Shown here one piece after another: positions 46,292 through 57,475 of a DNA stretch of 64,000 nt. The notes beneath the pieces were generated by a model. The model worked only from the letters and a program-made list of their open reading frames with translations, searched no databases and was not told the origin of the DNA. Source of the stretch: Delphinus delphis (lineage: Eukaryota > Chordata > Mammalia > Artiodactyla > Delphinidae); the NCBI RefSeq assembly GCF_949987515.2, contig NC_082688.1:105813893-105877892 (forward strand), in the 5' to 3' direction. Positions within the stretch are counted from its first letter, which is position 1. Each line of letters starts with the position of its first letter. Made by a program: the position numbers and the translations under genes.

Positions 46292-46402
46292 TGTCACATG
46301 GGATCTTAGTTCCTGGACCAGGGATGGAACTGGCGCCTACTGCAGTGGAAGCACGGGGTCTTAACCACTGGACTGCTGGGGAAGTCCCCAAATTCTTCAG
46401 TT
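46246..46402 (-). mobile_element. Short tRNA-type SINE with (TG)n tail
   Basis: The SINE head lies on the - strand (complement 'ctgctggggaagtcccc' at the right end). Its tail is now a (TG)n run at about 46262-46294. The duplication AAATTCTTCGGTT (46246-46258) and AAATTCTTCAGTT (46390-46402) has one mismatch. The A tail has evidently been replaced by CA/TG repeats since insertion. Confidence 0.9.
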
Positions 46403-47387
46403 CTTAATTTCATACAATCAACCACAAAACACAGAAAAAGAAAACACAGACTATTTCCTTTGACAGAAGAATGATCTTACGACCTAGAAGGGACACCTTG
46501 TAAAGCTTTCAGGAAAGGCCTGTAGAACCTACTTCATATAATCTCCTGGCAAAACCAAATAAATCGGAAGTAAAAACCGAGGCACACTACACAGACAGAG
46601 CCCATATTACAAAACAAACACTTTGACCGAGTTTTAATGTTACCTGTCTGGCCATATTCTACAATACAGTAGGTCTAATCCTCCTGTCCTCAGGTTACAG
46701 TCCAGACCACATGAACACAAAGAGGTAACTAAACAAGATAGAGAGGTAACTAAATCCACTGGGGAGGTTGGCTCAAAGCCTTCTCACTTCTCTGGGTGCT
46801 AATCTGAAGTTCCTTCCTTCATGAGACTATCCGCCCACTTTGGCAGAACATTCGTGTAAAACCAAAATTTCACATATGCAACTCCCAAGTCACCCATCTG
46901 CCTCCACCCACCTTATTTTTGGGGTTGAAAATCTGTCACAGGAGCAAATGTTACGTCCCATGATTTGAGAGCCAAGAATGATCCAATAGAACGCTTAAGT
47001 TCACCCGAACTGCGTTAATGGGGTATCAGTGCCTTGTTCCTATTTTTCCCCCTTGTGTTTATCAGTATATTATTTCTATGTGTGTGCATATAAATATGTC
47101 TATAAAACATTATATTGAATTATCTTTCCTATTCTTAACTTTTTGAAAATTGTGCTTAGTTTTCACTTCGGATAATCATCTTTTTGATAATTTATCATCA
47201 TAATGGCTCCAGTGGAAACAGATATAGTTACCAGTTTGTAAGGTAGGTAGTCGTACAGCTTACTGGGCACACCGAGCAATTGTTAAGGAGGTTGTGAAAT
47301 GCGAACGAACTTCAAAGTCAAAAGCCGGGCATTATTTTTTTGGCCCCTGCCGCTTCACGTACTTTGTACCGCCATTACTACACTTTG
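46403..47387. other. Unique sequence upstream of MSRA
   Basis: AT-rich unique DNA that becomes GC-rich near 47380. No exon or repeat is recognised. Distal promoter elements of MSRA could lie here, but none can be pointed to. Confidence 0.45.
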
Positions 47388-47699
47388 TCTTCCGCCCGGG
47401 AACTTTGCACCTAAGGGAAGCAAGGAAAACTCGCAGGTGCTTCCCCGGACCCGGCCCCACGCCAGGGCGAGAACACGCCCTCGGTCCCGGCCCTCCCGGC
47501 ACGAGGCTGAGGTAATCACTCGATTCCGGGGCGGGGGCAGCACAGCCCGCCGCGTACGTGCCCCCGCTGACCCGCCCGCCCGCCGGCCGGCCAGTGCACC
47601 CAGCTCCCGCCGCCCCGCGCCGGCCGCCCACTCCGCAGCGGCGCCTCGGCTCCCGACCGCGCCGGTCCGCCCGGCGGCCCCTAGGCAAGCCACCCACCC

Positions 47700-47817
47700 A
47701 TGCTCGCCGCCAGCAGGACGGCCCACCAGCTCTTCCAGAGAATGGGTAACTCCGCCTCCAACATCGTCAGCCCACAGGCGGCCCTACCGGGCCGGAAGGA
47801 GGCGATCGCCGTAGCGG
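47700..47817 (+). CDS. MSRA: Methionine sulfoxide reductase A, coding exon 1
   Basis: MSRA reduces methionine-S-sulfoxide in proteins and free methionine back to methionine, using thioredoxin, in mitochondria, cytosol and nucleus. This exon encodes only the N-terminus. After a short leader MLAASRTAHQLFQR comes MGNSASNIVSPQAALPGRKE, nearly identical to human MSRA as I recall it. The exon ends in the first base of a codon (GCG G|gtaagg, phase 1), also as in human. The catalytic GCFWG motif and resolving cysteines are in later exons, outside the window. ATG 47700 is chosen because it opens the mitochondrial presequence. A second in-frame ATG at 47742 starts MGNSAS, a myristoylation-type sequence used for the cytosolic form in mammals. 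The leader before this second Met is 14 residues, against about 22 in human. Frames extending past 47817 into the intron are not coding. Confidence 0.9.
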
Positions 47818-47823
47818 GTAAGG
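47818..47823 (+). promoter_or_regulatory. MSRA: Splice donor of MSRA exon 1
   Basis: GTAAGG follows the phase-1 exon end GCGG. The sequence fits the U1 consensus well at intron positions 1-5 (GTAAG). Confidence 0.88.
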
Positions 47824-47970
47824 ACGCGGGCACGCACAGAGGGCGCGGTCGTCGCCGCTACGCACGCGCATCTTCTGGACGCCAGAAGGGAGCCGGGGGC
47901 CAGCCTCGGGAGGGTCGGCAGCCGGCGTTCTGCGCAGGCGCGGAGGGCGCTGGCAGGGGAGGGGGCCAGG

Positions 47971-49526
47971 GGTAGCTATTCTTTCTTTGTTTGGGCTCTC
48001 ACCAGCTAAAACAACGCGAAACGCGTTGACTGGACCTACTACGGTGGTATAATTCACCTACAGTGCAAATACCCCGGCGGCTTCAAACTTCGGGCGGGAA
48101 AAGCACTGACCCAATTTTCGCCCTTTCCCACGGTGTGCATCCCCTTTCCTTTTGGCACCGGCAGCTGGGATGCAGGCCACTTGCAGCGGTGCTGCGGCGT
48201 TGTGTTGTCACTGGAAGCAATGGAATGTTACAGAGCGATGAATACTGCAGTTTTGAAATTGTTTCTCACTTCACTGTTCTGGTTGTAGGAATTATCCTCA
48301 GGCTACCATTATCCTCCAGAACTGCCCGGTTTCCTCCAGTTGGCAGGAGCTGCCCCTGGCCCTGTGCTCCCGGGTTTGCCTGTGTGTGTCAGCCATGCAG
48401 AAGAGCTGTGCTTCCCAAACTTAAAAATAATTTTCCAATCTCATACCAATACTTCTGGAGAGTATAATAAAATATATATAAAATATAATGAAAGTGAAAT
48501 GCTAGAAAAATGAAATAAAATGAATAAAAATGAAAAAATATAATAAAAATGAAATGCTAGAAACTGCTCTAAAAGTTTCGAAAGCTTAACTTTAATTTCT
48601 GTCTCAGCCCTATAGAAGGTCGCAGATAGCACGTGTCCACCAACCTGAGGACCATACTTTTTGAGAAGAATTACCTTGGTGCATTGCTTCTCAAAGTGTA
48701 GTCCCAATGATATCTTTTAAATACGCCCTTCCGGTGATAGTAATGCACTTGGTAGTTTGTAAACGGGTGCCTTAGAGGTGTTGGAGGATTAAGCGGTGAC
48801 TAATCTTTTACGTATGGCTCGATGCCAAGATAAATCCTGCATTTACAGTTTTCTAGGGATTCTTCCATCTTTCTTTAACTTAAAGAATTGTTGAGTATAT
48901 ATAGGAGGAGGTCGTTCTGAGGGTCTGTGTATCATACACAATACTCAGTATGAGAATGGAGAAGGTAGAGGTCTTTGGATTTGAGGCAGTTTGGGAACTG
49001 ATGCTGTGTGACCTGTTTCTCATTCACCTACATTAGCAGTTCTATTTCCTATGTCCCATATTACTTCACTCCCAGCTCACTGATAGCCTTAAAAAGCTTA
49101 TTTTATTTTTGACTCAAATTCAGAGAATGAATTTCGAAAAAAAAAAAATCCAGATTATCTTTAACTCTGTCTCTAAATTACATAACCCCATTATCTAAAC
49201 TTTATCTTGAAAGAGAATTCTCTTTTAACAAACTAGGATTCATAAGTGGATATTTAAAGGCAATAATTCTCAATGCTGAACTTTCCCAGCTTGTATGAAA
49301 CTTCCTCTTTACACACTACAGTGTCTGTGGTATGTCCTCCTAGACATCTAGAAACAAACAAACCAAAAACTCCTGATCAGATTTCCAAACTGGTTCAAGG
49401 TTAAAACTGACCACAATTTAGTTCTTCTTTATCTTAACTAAGGTCTTCCCACTCAATTCTTTAGTATATAAATGACACTTCTGGTAAAAGATTAACATGA
49501 CAGAAACAAGCCAATGATTTCTTTTT
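47971..49526. other. Unique intronic sequence
   Basis: No gene is recognised. An AT-rich stretch at about 48460-48560 repeats GAAATGCTAGAAA and AAAATGAA-type units irregularly. Confidence 0.4.
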
Positions 49527-49835
49527 CTATGCATCTAATAACTCTGACTGCAAAACCTCAGGACTTGGTTCTTGTCCAGGCTCTTCTGCCTTTTTATATA
49601 GCCATGCATACATTGCTATATCTGGACCAGTGAACTGTTTTTTTTGGTGTAGGGCCAAGCCTATAAGGCACATGTCCTTTTTGTTCAGCTGTTGTAACTT
49701 CCACCCCCGCAAATACTTAAATTTTAGATTGTGGCCTTTCCTATCTCTACCCCTGGTACTGCTGCCTTGACAGGTTGCCGAAGGTTCTGATTGGCCCAAG
49801 AAATGGGCAGTGTTACCTCTTTGGTGGGTTTTCAG
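49527..49835 (-). other. Unrecognised open frame, possible retrocopy
   Basis: A reverse-strand frame of about 100 codons ends with TAG at 49527-49529. It contains the strings LKFKYLRGWKLQQL, IGLALHQKKQFTGPDIAMYA and EEPGQEPSPEVLQSELLDA. There is no ATG at its left part; the frame runs upstream to a TGA. Composition is more protein-like than the other chance frames in the window (Lys, Glu, Pro and Leu, few low-complexity runs). I do not recognise it. It could be a processed pseudogene fragment or chance. No poly(A) tract or target duplication is evident. Confidence 0.25.
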
Positions 49836-50041
49836 TGGCTGTAAGATAGAAGCTTAGGGACTTAATATTATTGTTTTGAAAGTTAAATTCATCTCTACTC
49901 CAACCTCCAATCTGTTTAACAGCTTTTCACCTTTCTGTATTACCTCTGTCTATGTCTGTTGTTATTTGCAACCTATCCTTAGTTAATTTATAAAGGTAAC
50001 ATGGTTTCAGGAAAAATACAAATGATATTTTTATTTTGTTC

Positions 50042-51716
50042 TAGAACAGGATGCACTAATTTAAAAAATTCATATGGAAAAATAAGCAGGAATAGTTAAT
50101 GGTAACTGTAAAAGAAGAACAAAGAGGGACAACTAGCCCTTGCACATAGTAAAAGTGAAGCTTAATAATTTAAACAGTGTGGCACTGGTCCATGAATAGA
50201 TAGGTCGATAGAAAGATCAGAAATTCTTAAATACGTATGAGAATGTAGCATATGGTACAGGTGACATCTCAAATCAGTGGGGAAAAGATGGAATATTCAA
50301 TAAATGGTTATGGGACAACTGAGTAGCCATATGGAAAACAAACAAACAAAACCCCCCCAAAAAAAACCCCACCAAAGTTGGATCTGTACTTCACATCTTA
50401 AACCAGGATAAGTTCCAAAAGATATATGTTGATAATAGCTCACTCTTATTGAGTGTTTACTATATGCTGGACACTGTAGTAATTGATTTACATTTACTAA
50501 TACGTTTAATCTTCACAACAACCTGAGGAGGTGGTAACCTGTTACCACTTGTAGGTGTGGAAACTGAGGCCTATAGAGTTTAGGTGACTTATACAAGGTC
50601 ATATAGCTAATAAGTAGTGGATCTGGGATATGAATATAGGCAGTTTGCCTCTAGGGTTTGTGATCTTAACTACTATATGTACTGTTTTTTCATTTAGTTA
50701 AATGTAAAAAATGAAATAATTTAAGGATGAGCAAGGGAGAATTCCTTTAGAAAGGAAAGCCTTTTTAACCATGACTTGAAAATCGGAAGACTTAAAAAAC
50801 TGATAAATTGGATCACAACAAAATAAAAATCTTCTGCAGGCAAAAATTACCGCAAGCAAATTCAAAAGACAAACTGGGGTAAATATTTGCAACTCATATC
50901 GTAGGTGAAGGACTAATCTCACTAATATATAAGAAGCTTCTAGAAGATAATAAGAAAACACCAACATCCATTAGAAAAATAGACAAAGGTTATGAGCAGT
51001 TTACAGAAAAGGAAGTATAATTGGCTCTTAAACATATAAAAAGATGCTCAGCTTCATTCATAATGAGGAGAATGCAAGTACCATTTTTCATTCTTCAGAC
51101 TGGCAAAAATCCAGAAATTTGATGATACACTTTGTTGGTAAATCCTTGAGGGAGAAGACACTCTTGTACATAGCTGGCAAGAATGTAAATTGGCTCAACT
51201 CTTATGGAAGGCAATTTGGCCATATCTGTCAAAAATTTAAATGTGTATACCTTTTGACCCAGGAATTCAATTTCTGGGAATTTATCCTACAGATATACTT
51301 GCATTCGTGCCAAATGATGACTGTACCAGGTTATTCACTGCAGCTTTTCTTGCAGTAGTCAAAGATTGGAAACAACCCAAACGCCCATCAATAGGGGCTA
51401 GTTAAATTAATTATGGTTCATCCTCACAATGGAATATGCAGCTGTAAAAAAGAACATGGAATATCTATATGAATGGGTATGGAGAGATTGCCAAGATATA
51501 GTGTTAGGTGAAAAATGCAAGGTCAGAACAGTGTTATATGTTAACTTTTGTGTGAACAGGGAGGATAATAATAATGTTTATGCACAAAGAAACTTTGGAA
51601 GGATAGATAAGAAAGTAATGGCCACGGAGAGGGCGATGCAGTGAGCTGATGGTGGAGGGGAGACACAGGTGGGAGACTTGACTCCGTACTTTTTTTTAAC
51701 TTTTGGTTCGAGTTAA
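50042..51716 (+). mobile_element. Old L1M ORF2/3' region, split by MIR
   Basis: Segments at 50042-50428 ('gtggcactggtccatgaata', 'gaatattcaataaatggtta') and 50693-51716 ('aaaaaactgataaattggat', 'cattagaaaaatagacaaag', 'caatggaatatgcagctgta') read as one forward old L1 ORF2. A complete MIR separates them. Frames are broken throughout. Confidence 0.85.
50430..50692 (-). mobile_element. Nearly complete MIR SINE inside L1M
   Basis: Reversed MIR is readable from end to end: 'tgataatagctcactcttat', 'tgagtgtttactatatgctg', 'aatcttcacaacaacctgag', 'gtggaaactgaggcctatag', 'aaggtcatatagctaataag' and 'gtgatcttaactactatatg'. Confidence 0.92.
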
Positions 51717-53628
51717 GTAACTCCACTTTGAAGATGATCTCTTTCTGCTGTTTTTAGTCTAATTGACCACCTTACTATCATCTTTTTTTCATCCCTATTT
51801 CAAGTTCTTTTTTTTCCTTTTTAAATTTTGCTCTTTTTCATGTCAAGTTCTGTTTTTCTTCCCCAACTTGCTTTTGTAATCAAAATCCACATTTTGGCGT
51901 GATTTAAAAATCTAAATTTAGAGGGTGAAATTGGAATAAGTTAATCCAAATCATTTTACATTTCATAAATATTCATTTTTATTGAAGTGTCAATTGTGGT
52001 GGCATCATTTATACAAAGAAAAGATCCTTGGGGACAAATTCCTTCCACTATTATGTAGAAGGCATTATGTGTATTTCTTTTATTTTGAGTGATGTACATA
52101 GACTTTTAAAAGAAAATCATGGAAAACAAATTTCCTTTTAGAAAAATTTTCACCAGTGTGTGATTAACTTCTAAATTGTAGGACACAGAGCTATTATCTC
52201 TCCTCTTTGCATCCTGTCTAAAGCTCTTTATTTTACTCTCTGTTTCAGAATCCTCAGTACTTTCCTGAAGTCCCTGGGATAAGGGTATTCCATATCTCCC
52301 ACCATCTGACCCTTACCTTCCCAGCCTTTTTTCCTACTGTGCCCCTATAGAACCCCATCTTCTGGCTAGCATGTGTTTCAGTGTTTTGCCTCTGGAAACA
52401 TTCATGTGATTTTACCCAAGTGGGTTCCACACGCTAATCTTTTCATTTAGTCATTCATTAAATGTTTATTAAATGCCTGCTTGGGTAAAATATTGTGATT
52501 TCCATATATCCTTATCCTGCTCTTCCTCAAAACTTACCCTGCTTGAATTCCCTTTCTCCTATAAACCCATGCCTTTCCTCTCCAACCTAAGCAATCCCTT
52601 TCTTCTCTACTAGACAAATAATTTTGAACTATTTTATGAATCCTTCTATCAGATCTTGCATTGCTACTGAGGTGCTTTTTTGCTACCCAGGTTATTAAAT
52701 CTCTGTCTTATTGTAGTAGGGGTGGGGTGGGTGTGCAGCCGTTATCACAAGACCTTTAGCGCATCAGTTAGAGGTCCCACTCCGCCAACAGTCAGCCTGA
52801 CAGTGGTCCTCAAGGCAGACAGTGCAGTGAGAGGCCGATCGTGGCCGTTTCCCCGGAGCCCTCCATGCCCTCCGGTCTTGGGGCTGGCGGGTGAGCTGGG
52901 GGCTCAGGGACAGGCTGAGGGCTATGTCCCGCAGAGCCCCAGAGTCCATGCCACGGGTGCCTGCTGGCCAGGCCCAGGCCTTGAGGCAGCAGCGAACATC
53001 TTCCTCATCCCCACCTCTGCTACCTAAAGGGGGTGGCTGTCTGCATGGGTGGCAGTCCACGGAGGCCTCAGCGACTGGAGTATACGGACACTGCCATCAA
53101 GGTAACAGCTTCAGCCAGCTTCAACCTCTCTGTTCAAGTTTCAAAAATTGGTCCAGCTGAGATCAGTTGTCTACCCCTAGGAGGTGGCCATAGGTCAGGG
53201 TTAAGTTGCAAGGACATTGCACAGCATTACTTCAGGTCCACCTCTGTGGTTGGGCTATTCTCAAAGAAGGGCAGTTGTCATGAGCTGGGAATTCACCTGA
53301 TGGGTATTTGCTACAAGAGGTATTACATTGATCATACACAAATGATTCTCTCCAGTTTAAATGCAAAGCCTGAGGGCCGGCTGGATCCTGGGCGCCTTGC
53401 CCCCCTCAGTGATGACAGCTGGGCCAGGTCTGGGGACCTGGCCCTGAGGGCAACGCCAGCTGAGATCTGACTCTTTAGCCCGACCTGGGCACTGGCGGGA
53501 GGACCCAGACTGGGTGCTGGACAGACGCTCCTGGGCAGGGTAACCGGCCGGCGCAGGGACCCCCCTCCTCTCGGCCAGGGCCTGGACCTCGGAGGGCGAA
53601 AGTTGAGCCTTGGGACCTTGCTCTCTCT
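51717..53628. other. Unique intronic sequence
   Basis: The left half is T-rich (51790-51860). 52700-53620 is GC-rich, with overlapping open frames on both strands (up to 145 codons) and no recognisable domain. A short reversed L2 trace lies at 52444-52480 ('cattcattaaatgtttatta'). Confidence 0.4.
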
Positions 53629-53916
53629 TGTCAGGACAGAGAATAACAATTTGTTTTGGTGAAGGTTTACAGGAACATCGTGACCTGACGTGACCCAACC
53701 TCAGGAGCAAAGGATCTGACACCAAGAAGTTTCACAGCTAACCACGCGCCTCCCTCACCTTTCCTATAAAAAGCCTTTGCTGAAAGCATTCCGGGAGTTC
53801 GGGGTTTCTGAAGCATGGGCCGCCTGTCTCCTTGCATGGCCCTGCAGTAAGCCTTTCTCTGCTCCAAACTCTACCGTTTTGGTATTGTTTGGCCTCACTG
53901 TGCGTCGGGCACACAG
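53629..53916 (+). mobile_element. Probable solo ERV1-type LTR
   Basis: The stretch has the structure of a retroviral LTR. A TATA-type CCTATAAAAAGC at about 53764 is followed by the GC-rich R-like part and 'cagtaagcctttctctgctc', where the usual AATAAA is mutated to AGTAAG. After that comes 'ggcctcactgtgcgtcgggc', a typical class I LTR end in this mammal group. No internal retroviral genes lie on either side, so it is a solo LTR left by recombination. The 5' border is approximate. Confidence 0.65.
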
Positions 53917-54879
53917 ACTTGTGTTTGATAACATTATCTCCCCATATGAGTGTGAGCTCCCCAGAAGGATGTCTGTCCAGAGTGGGGAGCCATGTTTCAC
54001 TCCTTAAAGGGAGGGACTGGACCATGTTTGATACTTATTTTATCCTGTAGTGTGTAGCACTTCACAAAGGGTACTGCCTGCCTGCATCAGACACTCAGTA
54101 ATGTTTTGTGGATATTGGGGGAGAATGTGGTTAATGCCTGAAAACAAAGCCCAAAAAGGTGGTTTTTTTATGTGACCATCGTGTGACCAATGGTGACCCA
54201 GAGAAACTAGCAAAAACATAATATGTTTTATCCATGGGGTACATATTCTGAATTTTTTTTCCACTAGTGGTGGTGGATTTGTGCTGATTTCAGAATTCCC
54301 TCTCAATCACTCTTGTGACCAGTGGTAAACTTTTCGACTGGCCAGGATGAATGATGGGAAGCCCCTTGTCTTCAAATCTCTGAGCAGGGACGTGCTAGGG
54401 ACCTGCAGCAGCGGTGGGGAAAAGGATGTCATGCTTAGCACAGCCCTTGGGGGGCCCCGTCCTGCTCCCCTCTGGTTCAGGGGACACAGCGAGCCCCTGT
54501 ATCAGCTGGGGAGGGAGGAGAGTGACGACAGCTGGGTGAGGAGACTCAGCCTGTGACATGGGTCCCAAGAGAGCCAGCAGCCTCCAGGCCCTCAGCAAGG
54601 ACCAGAGTGAAGGCCTCTTTGCCGAGCTTGGTCTGGCCCCTTCACAGACCCCAGTGGCCTGGGAGCCATCACCCCTGCTGCCTTGGCAGATGACCAGGCC
54701 CCTTCTCATACTACAGCAGCTGGCTGTAGCCCCTGCCATCCTGTGCCAGCCCAGATCTCGAACTCTGGCACTGTACGAAAGACTGAATTCTGCAGAAGAT
54801 GGTTTCAGGGTGTCAGTGTGAGGAAGAAAAGTTGTGGATCTTCTACATCCTGTTCTTTCATCTTTCTTCCCTCATAAGT
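53917..54879. other. Unique intronic sequence
   Basis: An L2-like trace lies at about 54030-54115 ('ctgcatcagacactcagtaa'). 54350-54800 is GC-rich with chance frames on both strands. No exon is recognised. Confidence 0.4.
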
Positions 54880-55022
54880 CTGCAGTTTGTCTGAGAGCAT
54901 CAGAATATCTAATGTTTTATGAAATAGTAGCATTAGAGTACAAACTACTTCAGGGCAGGATTTTGTCTTATTCTTTGTGTCTGGAACACAGTAGGTTGAC
55001 AATAAATATTTGCTGAATGACT
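54880..55022 (+). mobile_element. L2 3' end
   Basis: 'actacttcagggcaggattt' leads to 'aataaatatttgctgaatga', the standard L2 terminus. Confidence 0.8.
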
Positions 55023-55854
55023 GTAGCATATTTTGTTGTGATCTCTTTGATGGGCAGGCCCCTCAAAAACATACCTGTGTTGTGATACAGAATAGATAGT
55101 CAATAGCTGTTTGAATGGGTTCTAGGTACTTTCTCCATAAGCATCTTAGCTGTAGACATCTTTGCTGCAAGCATTTTTTGCTGCAGAACTAACTGGCAGT
55201 TTTGCTGTGAAAGATGAAATAACTGGTTGACAGTTTTTGGTTTGACAGTTTGGTTTTAACTGGTTGAAATGCGTTAGCATTTCTTCCACTTAGTGACATT
55301 ATTGATGGCTTTACTGAGCTGACAGATGACAGTGATTTGCCCCAAGAGTAGGTTTTTTAGTTTGAAACACACTGCATTGGAGGAGGAAGAGGCTAAGGAC
55401 CTCAAAGGTGCAGAGTTGAACCCACGTTTCCCGTAGAACTTTGGAACATCTATCAATGGACATGTGCCAACGTGCTAAGAACACACAACAGAGTGGAGGC
55501 TTTCACAAGGCAACACAGAGCTCAGTTACAAATGCGCATGCTAGTGTTTGGAAACTGATACCTCTCTTAATGAAGGAAGAAATTTTAGTGAAAATTCGTC
55601 TGATGCTGAACAAGGAAATGAATCAACAAGCAAGAATAAAGTATAGAACGCAATGAATGAAAGACTTGGAAGACGAGTTTTCAGGTACAACCCACAAAGT
55701 AAAATCAGTTATTTGGGCAGTATCACCATGAATCTACACTTCTCATGTTTTATTACGTCCTTTTTAATGTCCCTCTTTTATTTTTCATTATTTTATCTTT
55801 CAGGGCAAAATTGCCTTACGTCCAATTACTTAACCCAGTGGAAATGTTTGTGGC
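55023..55854. other. Unique intronic sequence
   Basis: No gene or named repeat is recognised. A few near-repeats of GCTGTAGAC/GCTGCAAGC/GCTGCAGAA occur at 55149-55190, and 'tttgacagttt' repeats follow at about 55228-55252. Confidence 0.4.
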
Positions 55855-56091
55855 AAAAATGCATCAGGGGGCTTCCCTGGTGGCACAGTGGTTGAGAGTC
55901 CGCCTGCCAGTGCAGGGGACACGGGTTCGTGCCCCGGTCCGGGAAGATCCCACATGCCGTGGAGCGGCTGGGCCCGTAAGCAATGGCTGCTGAGCCTGCG
56001 TGTCCCTCCGGAGCCTCTGCTCCGCAGCGGGAGAGGCCACAACAGTGAGAGGCCCGTGTACCGCAAAAAAAAAAAAAAAAAAAGCATCAGG
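55855..56091 (+). mobile_element. CHR-family SINE, cetacean short form
   Basis: The body at 55869-56083 has the same head, B-box (GGTTCGTGCC) and GC-rich body as the copy at 38530, with an A tail of about 19. The duplication AAAAATGCATCAGG and AAAAAGCATCAGG flanks it. A small CCTCCGGAGCCTC variation marks this copy. Confidence 0.95.
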
Positions 56092-56994
56092 CAACATTGT
56101 CTCTGGCAAGAATGCTTATGAAAGCACTGGACACGGGTTGAGTAATGGAGAGGAGAATAGCACATTGAAGAAGACAGGAAGGGTGGGCACCTGGGGACTT
56201 GGGATTGCCACTGTTTGCTGGTTTCTGTGTTAATAGTCTTTCCTATTATACCGGAAAAATGTGTTACCTACATAGCATTTCGACAGCCAAATGTAAATGT
56301 ATGTGATAAGGAGTGGGCCATATTTGAAGAATGGAGCATCAGTCCACCCTTGGTACGTGATGGCAGCCTCCTTAGCTGTCACTTCTTCCTTCCTGGAGTT
56401 CAGAGCATCAGCCCAGGCTCGGCTGCACAGAGCTGAGTTTTCTCCATGCTGCCCAGACCTTTGGTTACGTCAGATTTCTAGTAGGCCGTGGGTTTGTCAT
56501 CATGGGGTAGTCATTTTAACTTGTGTCTATCTCCTCACCAACTTTTAAGCTAAGAGATGGTGAGAGGTTGGGAGAGTCTGACATCTGCCTTGTCTTTGAA
56601 TAAGTGGAATTGGCATTTGCTGGCATCACCTCTGTCATTGCCTGCATTTTACTGCTTTACTCTTTGTACTGTCTTCTCCTGGCTGGCTGGCTAGCTTCTT
56701 CCCAACCACTCTCATCTGTGCATGGCTTCTGAAAGCTAGATCTCATCTTGCAAAAGTTCCGCTTCCCATTTCCAAATTCTTAGAGGATACGTATGTCCGG
56801 CCATAACCCCAAACTCAGTTCTAAGACCAAACTTACCATTTTCCTTTCAAAACACTGGGTACATATTTTAATTTCCCCATTTCTGTCGTGGCACTACTCT
56901 CCCCCAAACCTTAGCCACATTCATCTTCGATCCTTGCCTCTGTATTTAAACTGCTGCTCTTCCAGTGAGTCTTGATTGTTCCTTGCCTTCTGTA
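56092..56994. other. Unique intronic sequence
   Basis: Nothing is recognised beyond chance frames. Composition is T/C-rich towards the right. Confidence 0.4.
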
Positions 56995-57475
56995 TTAGTC
57001 AGGGTTTTCCAGAGAAACAGAACAATATATATATAGTATGAGGGACTGGAGCACATGATTATGGAGGCTGAAAAGTCCAAGATCTGCTGTCTGCAAGCTG
57101 GAGGCCCAGGAGAACTGGTGATGTAATGCAGTCCAACCCTGAAAGCTGAGAACCAGGGGAGCCAATGGTGTAAGTTCCAGTCTGAGTCTTAAAGCCTGAG
57201 AACAAGGAACATCTGATGGGAGGAGAAGATGGATATTCCAGCTCAGAGTGACTTCCCCCTTCTTCCATCTTTTACTTCTAATCCGATTGGATTGAATGAG
57301 CACCCCCCCCCCCCATATTGGTGGGATCATCTTCTTTACTCAGTGTACCAACTCAAATGCTAATCTCTTCTGGAAGCACCTTCACAATACACATGGAAAT
57401 AATGTTTTACCAGCTATCTGGGCATCCTTTAGCCCAGTCAGCTTGGCACAGAAAACTAACCATCACACTTGCCTT
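56995..57475 (-). mobile_element. MLT2-like LTR (ERVL)
   Basis: The + strand starts TATTAGTCAGGGTTTTCCAG and ends 'aaaactaaccatcaca'. Between them lie 'atgattatggaggctgaaaa', two 'gtaagttccagtctgagtc'-type phrases and 'agctatctgggcatccttta'. This is the reverse complement of an ERVL-class LTR of the MLT2 style. It has no internal genes beside it. The C run at 57303-57315 lies in its body. Confidence 0.75.

Larger units (their letters stand above)
47388..47970 (+). promoter_or_regulatory. MSRA: CpG island promoter of MSRA
   Basis: About 580 bp with very high C+G content and many CpG dinucleotides, in contrast to the AT-rich flanks. It contains an SP1-type GGGGCGGGG at 47528-47536 and an NRF1-like TGCGCAGGCGCG at 47931-47942. 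There is no TATA box near the coding start. This is the usual layout of a housekeeping promoter. The transcript start cannot be fixed from sequence alone. Long frames on both strands reflect the scarcity of AT-rich stop codons. Confidence 0.85.

Noticed and set aside
47299..47975. Open frames of 90-170 codons across the CpG island, including one that reads MSRA exon 1 on into the intron
   Set aside because: They arise from high GC content. The real coding part ends at the GTAAGG donor at 47818, and only 47700-47817 matches a known protein.
54347..54821. Overlapping frames in a GC-rich intronic patch as an alternative MSRA exon
   Set aside because: No similarity to any part of MSRA, and no paired acceptor and donor in a consistent frame was seen.
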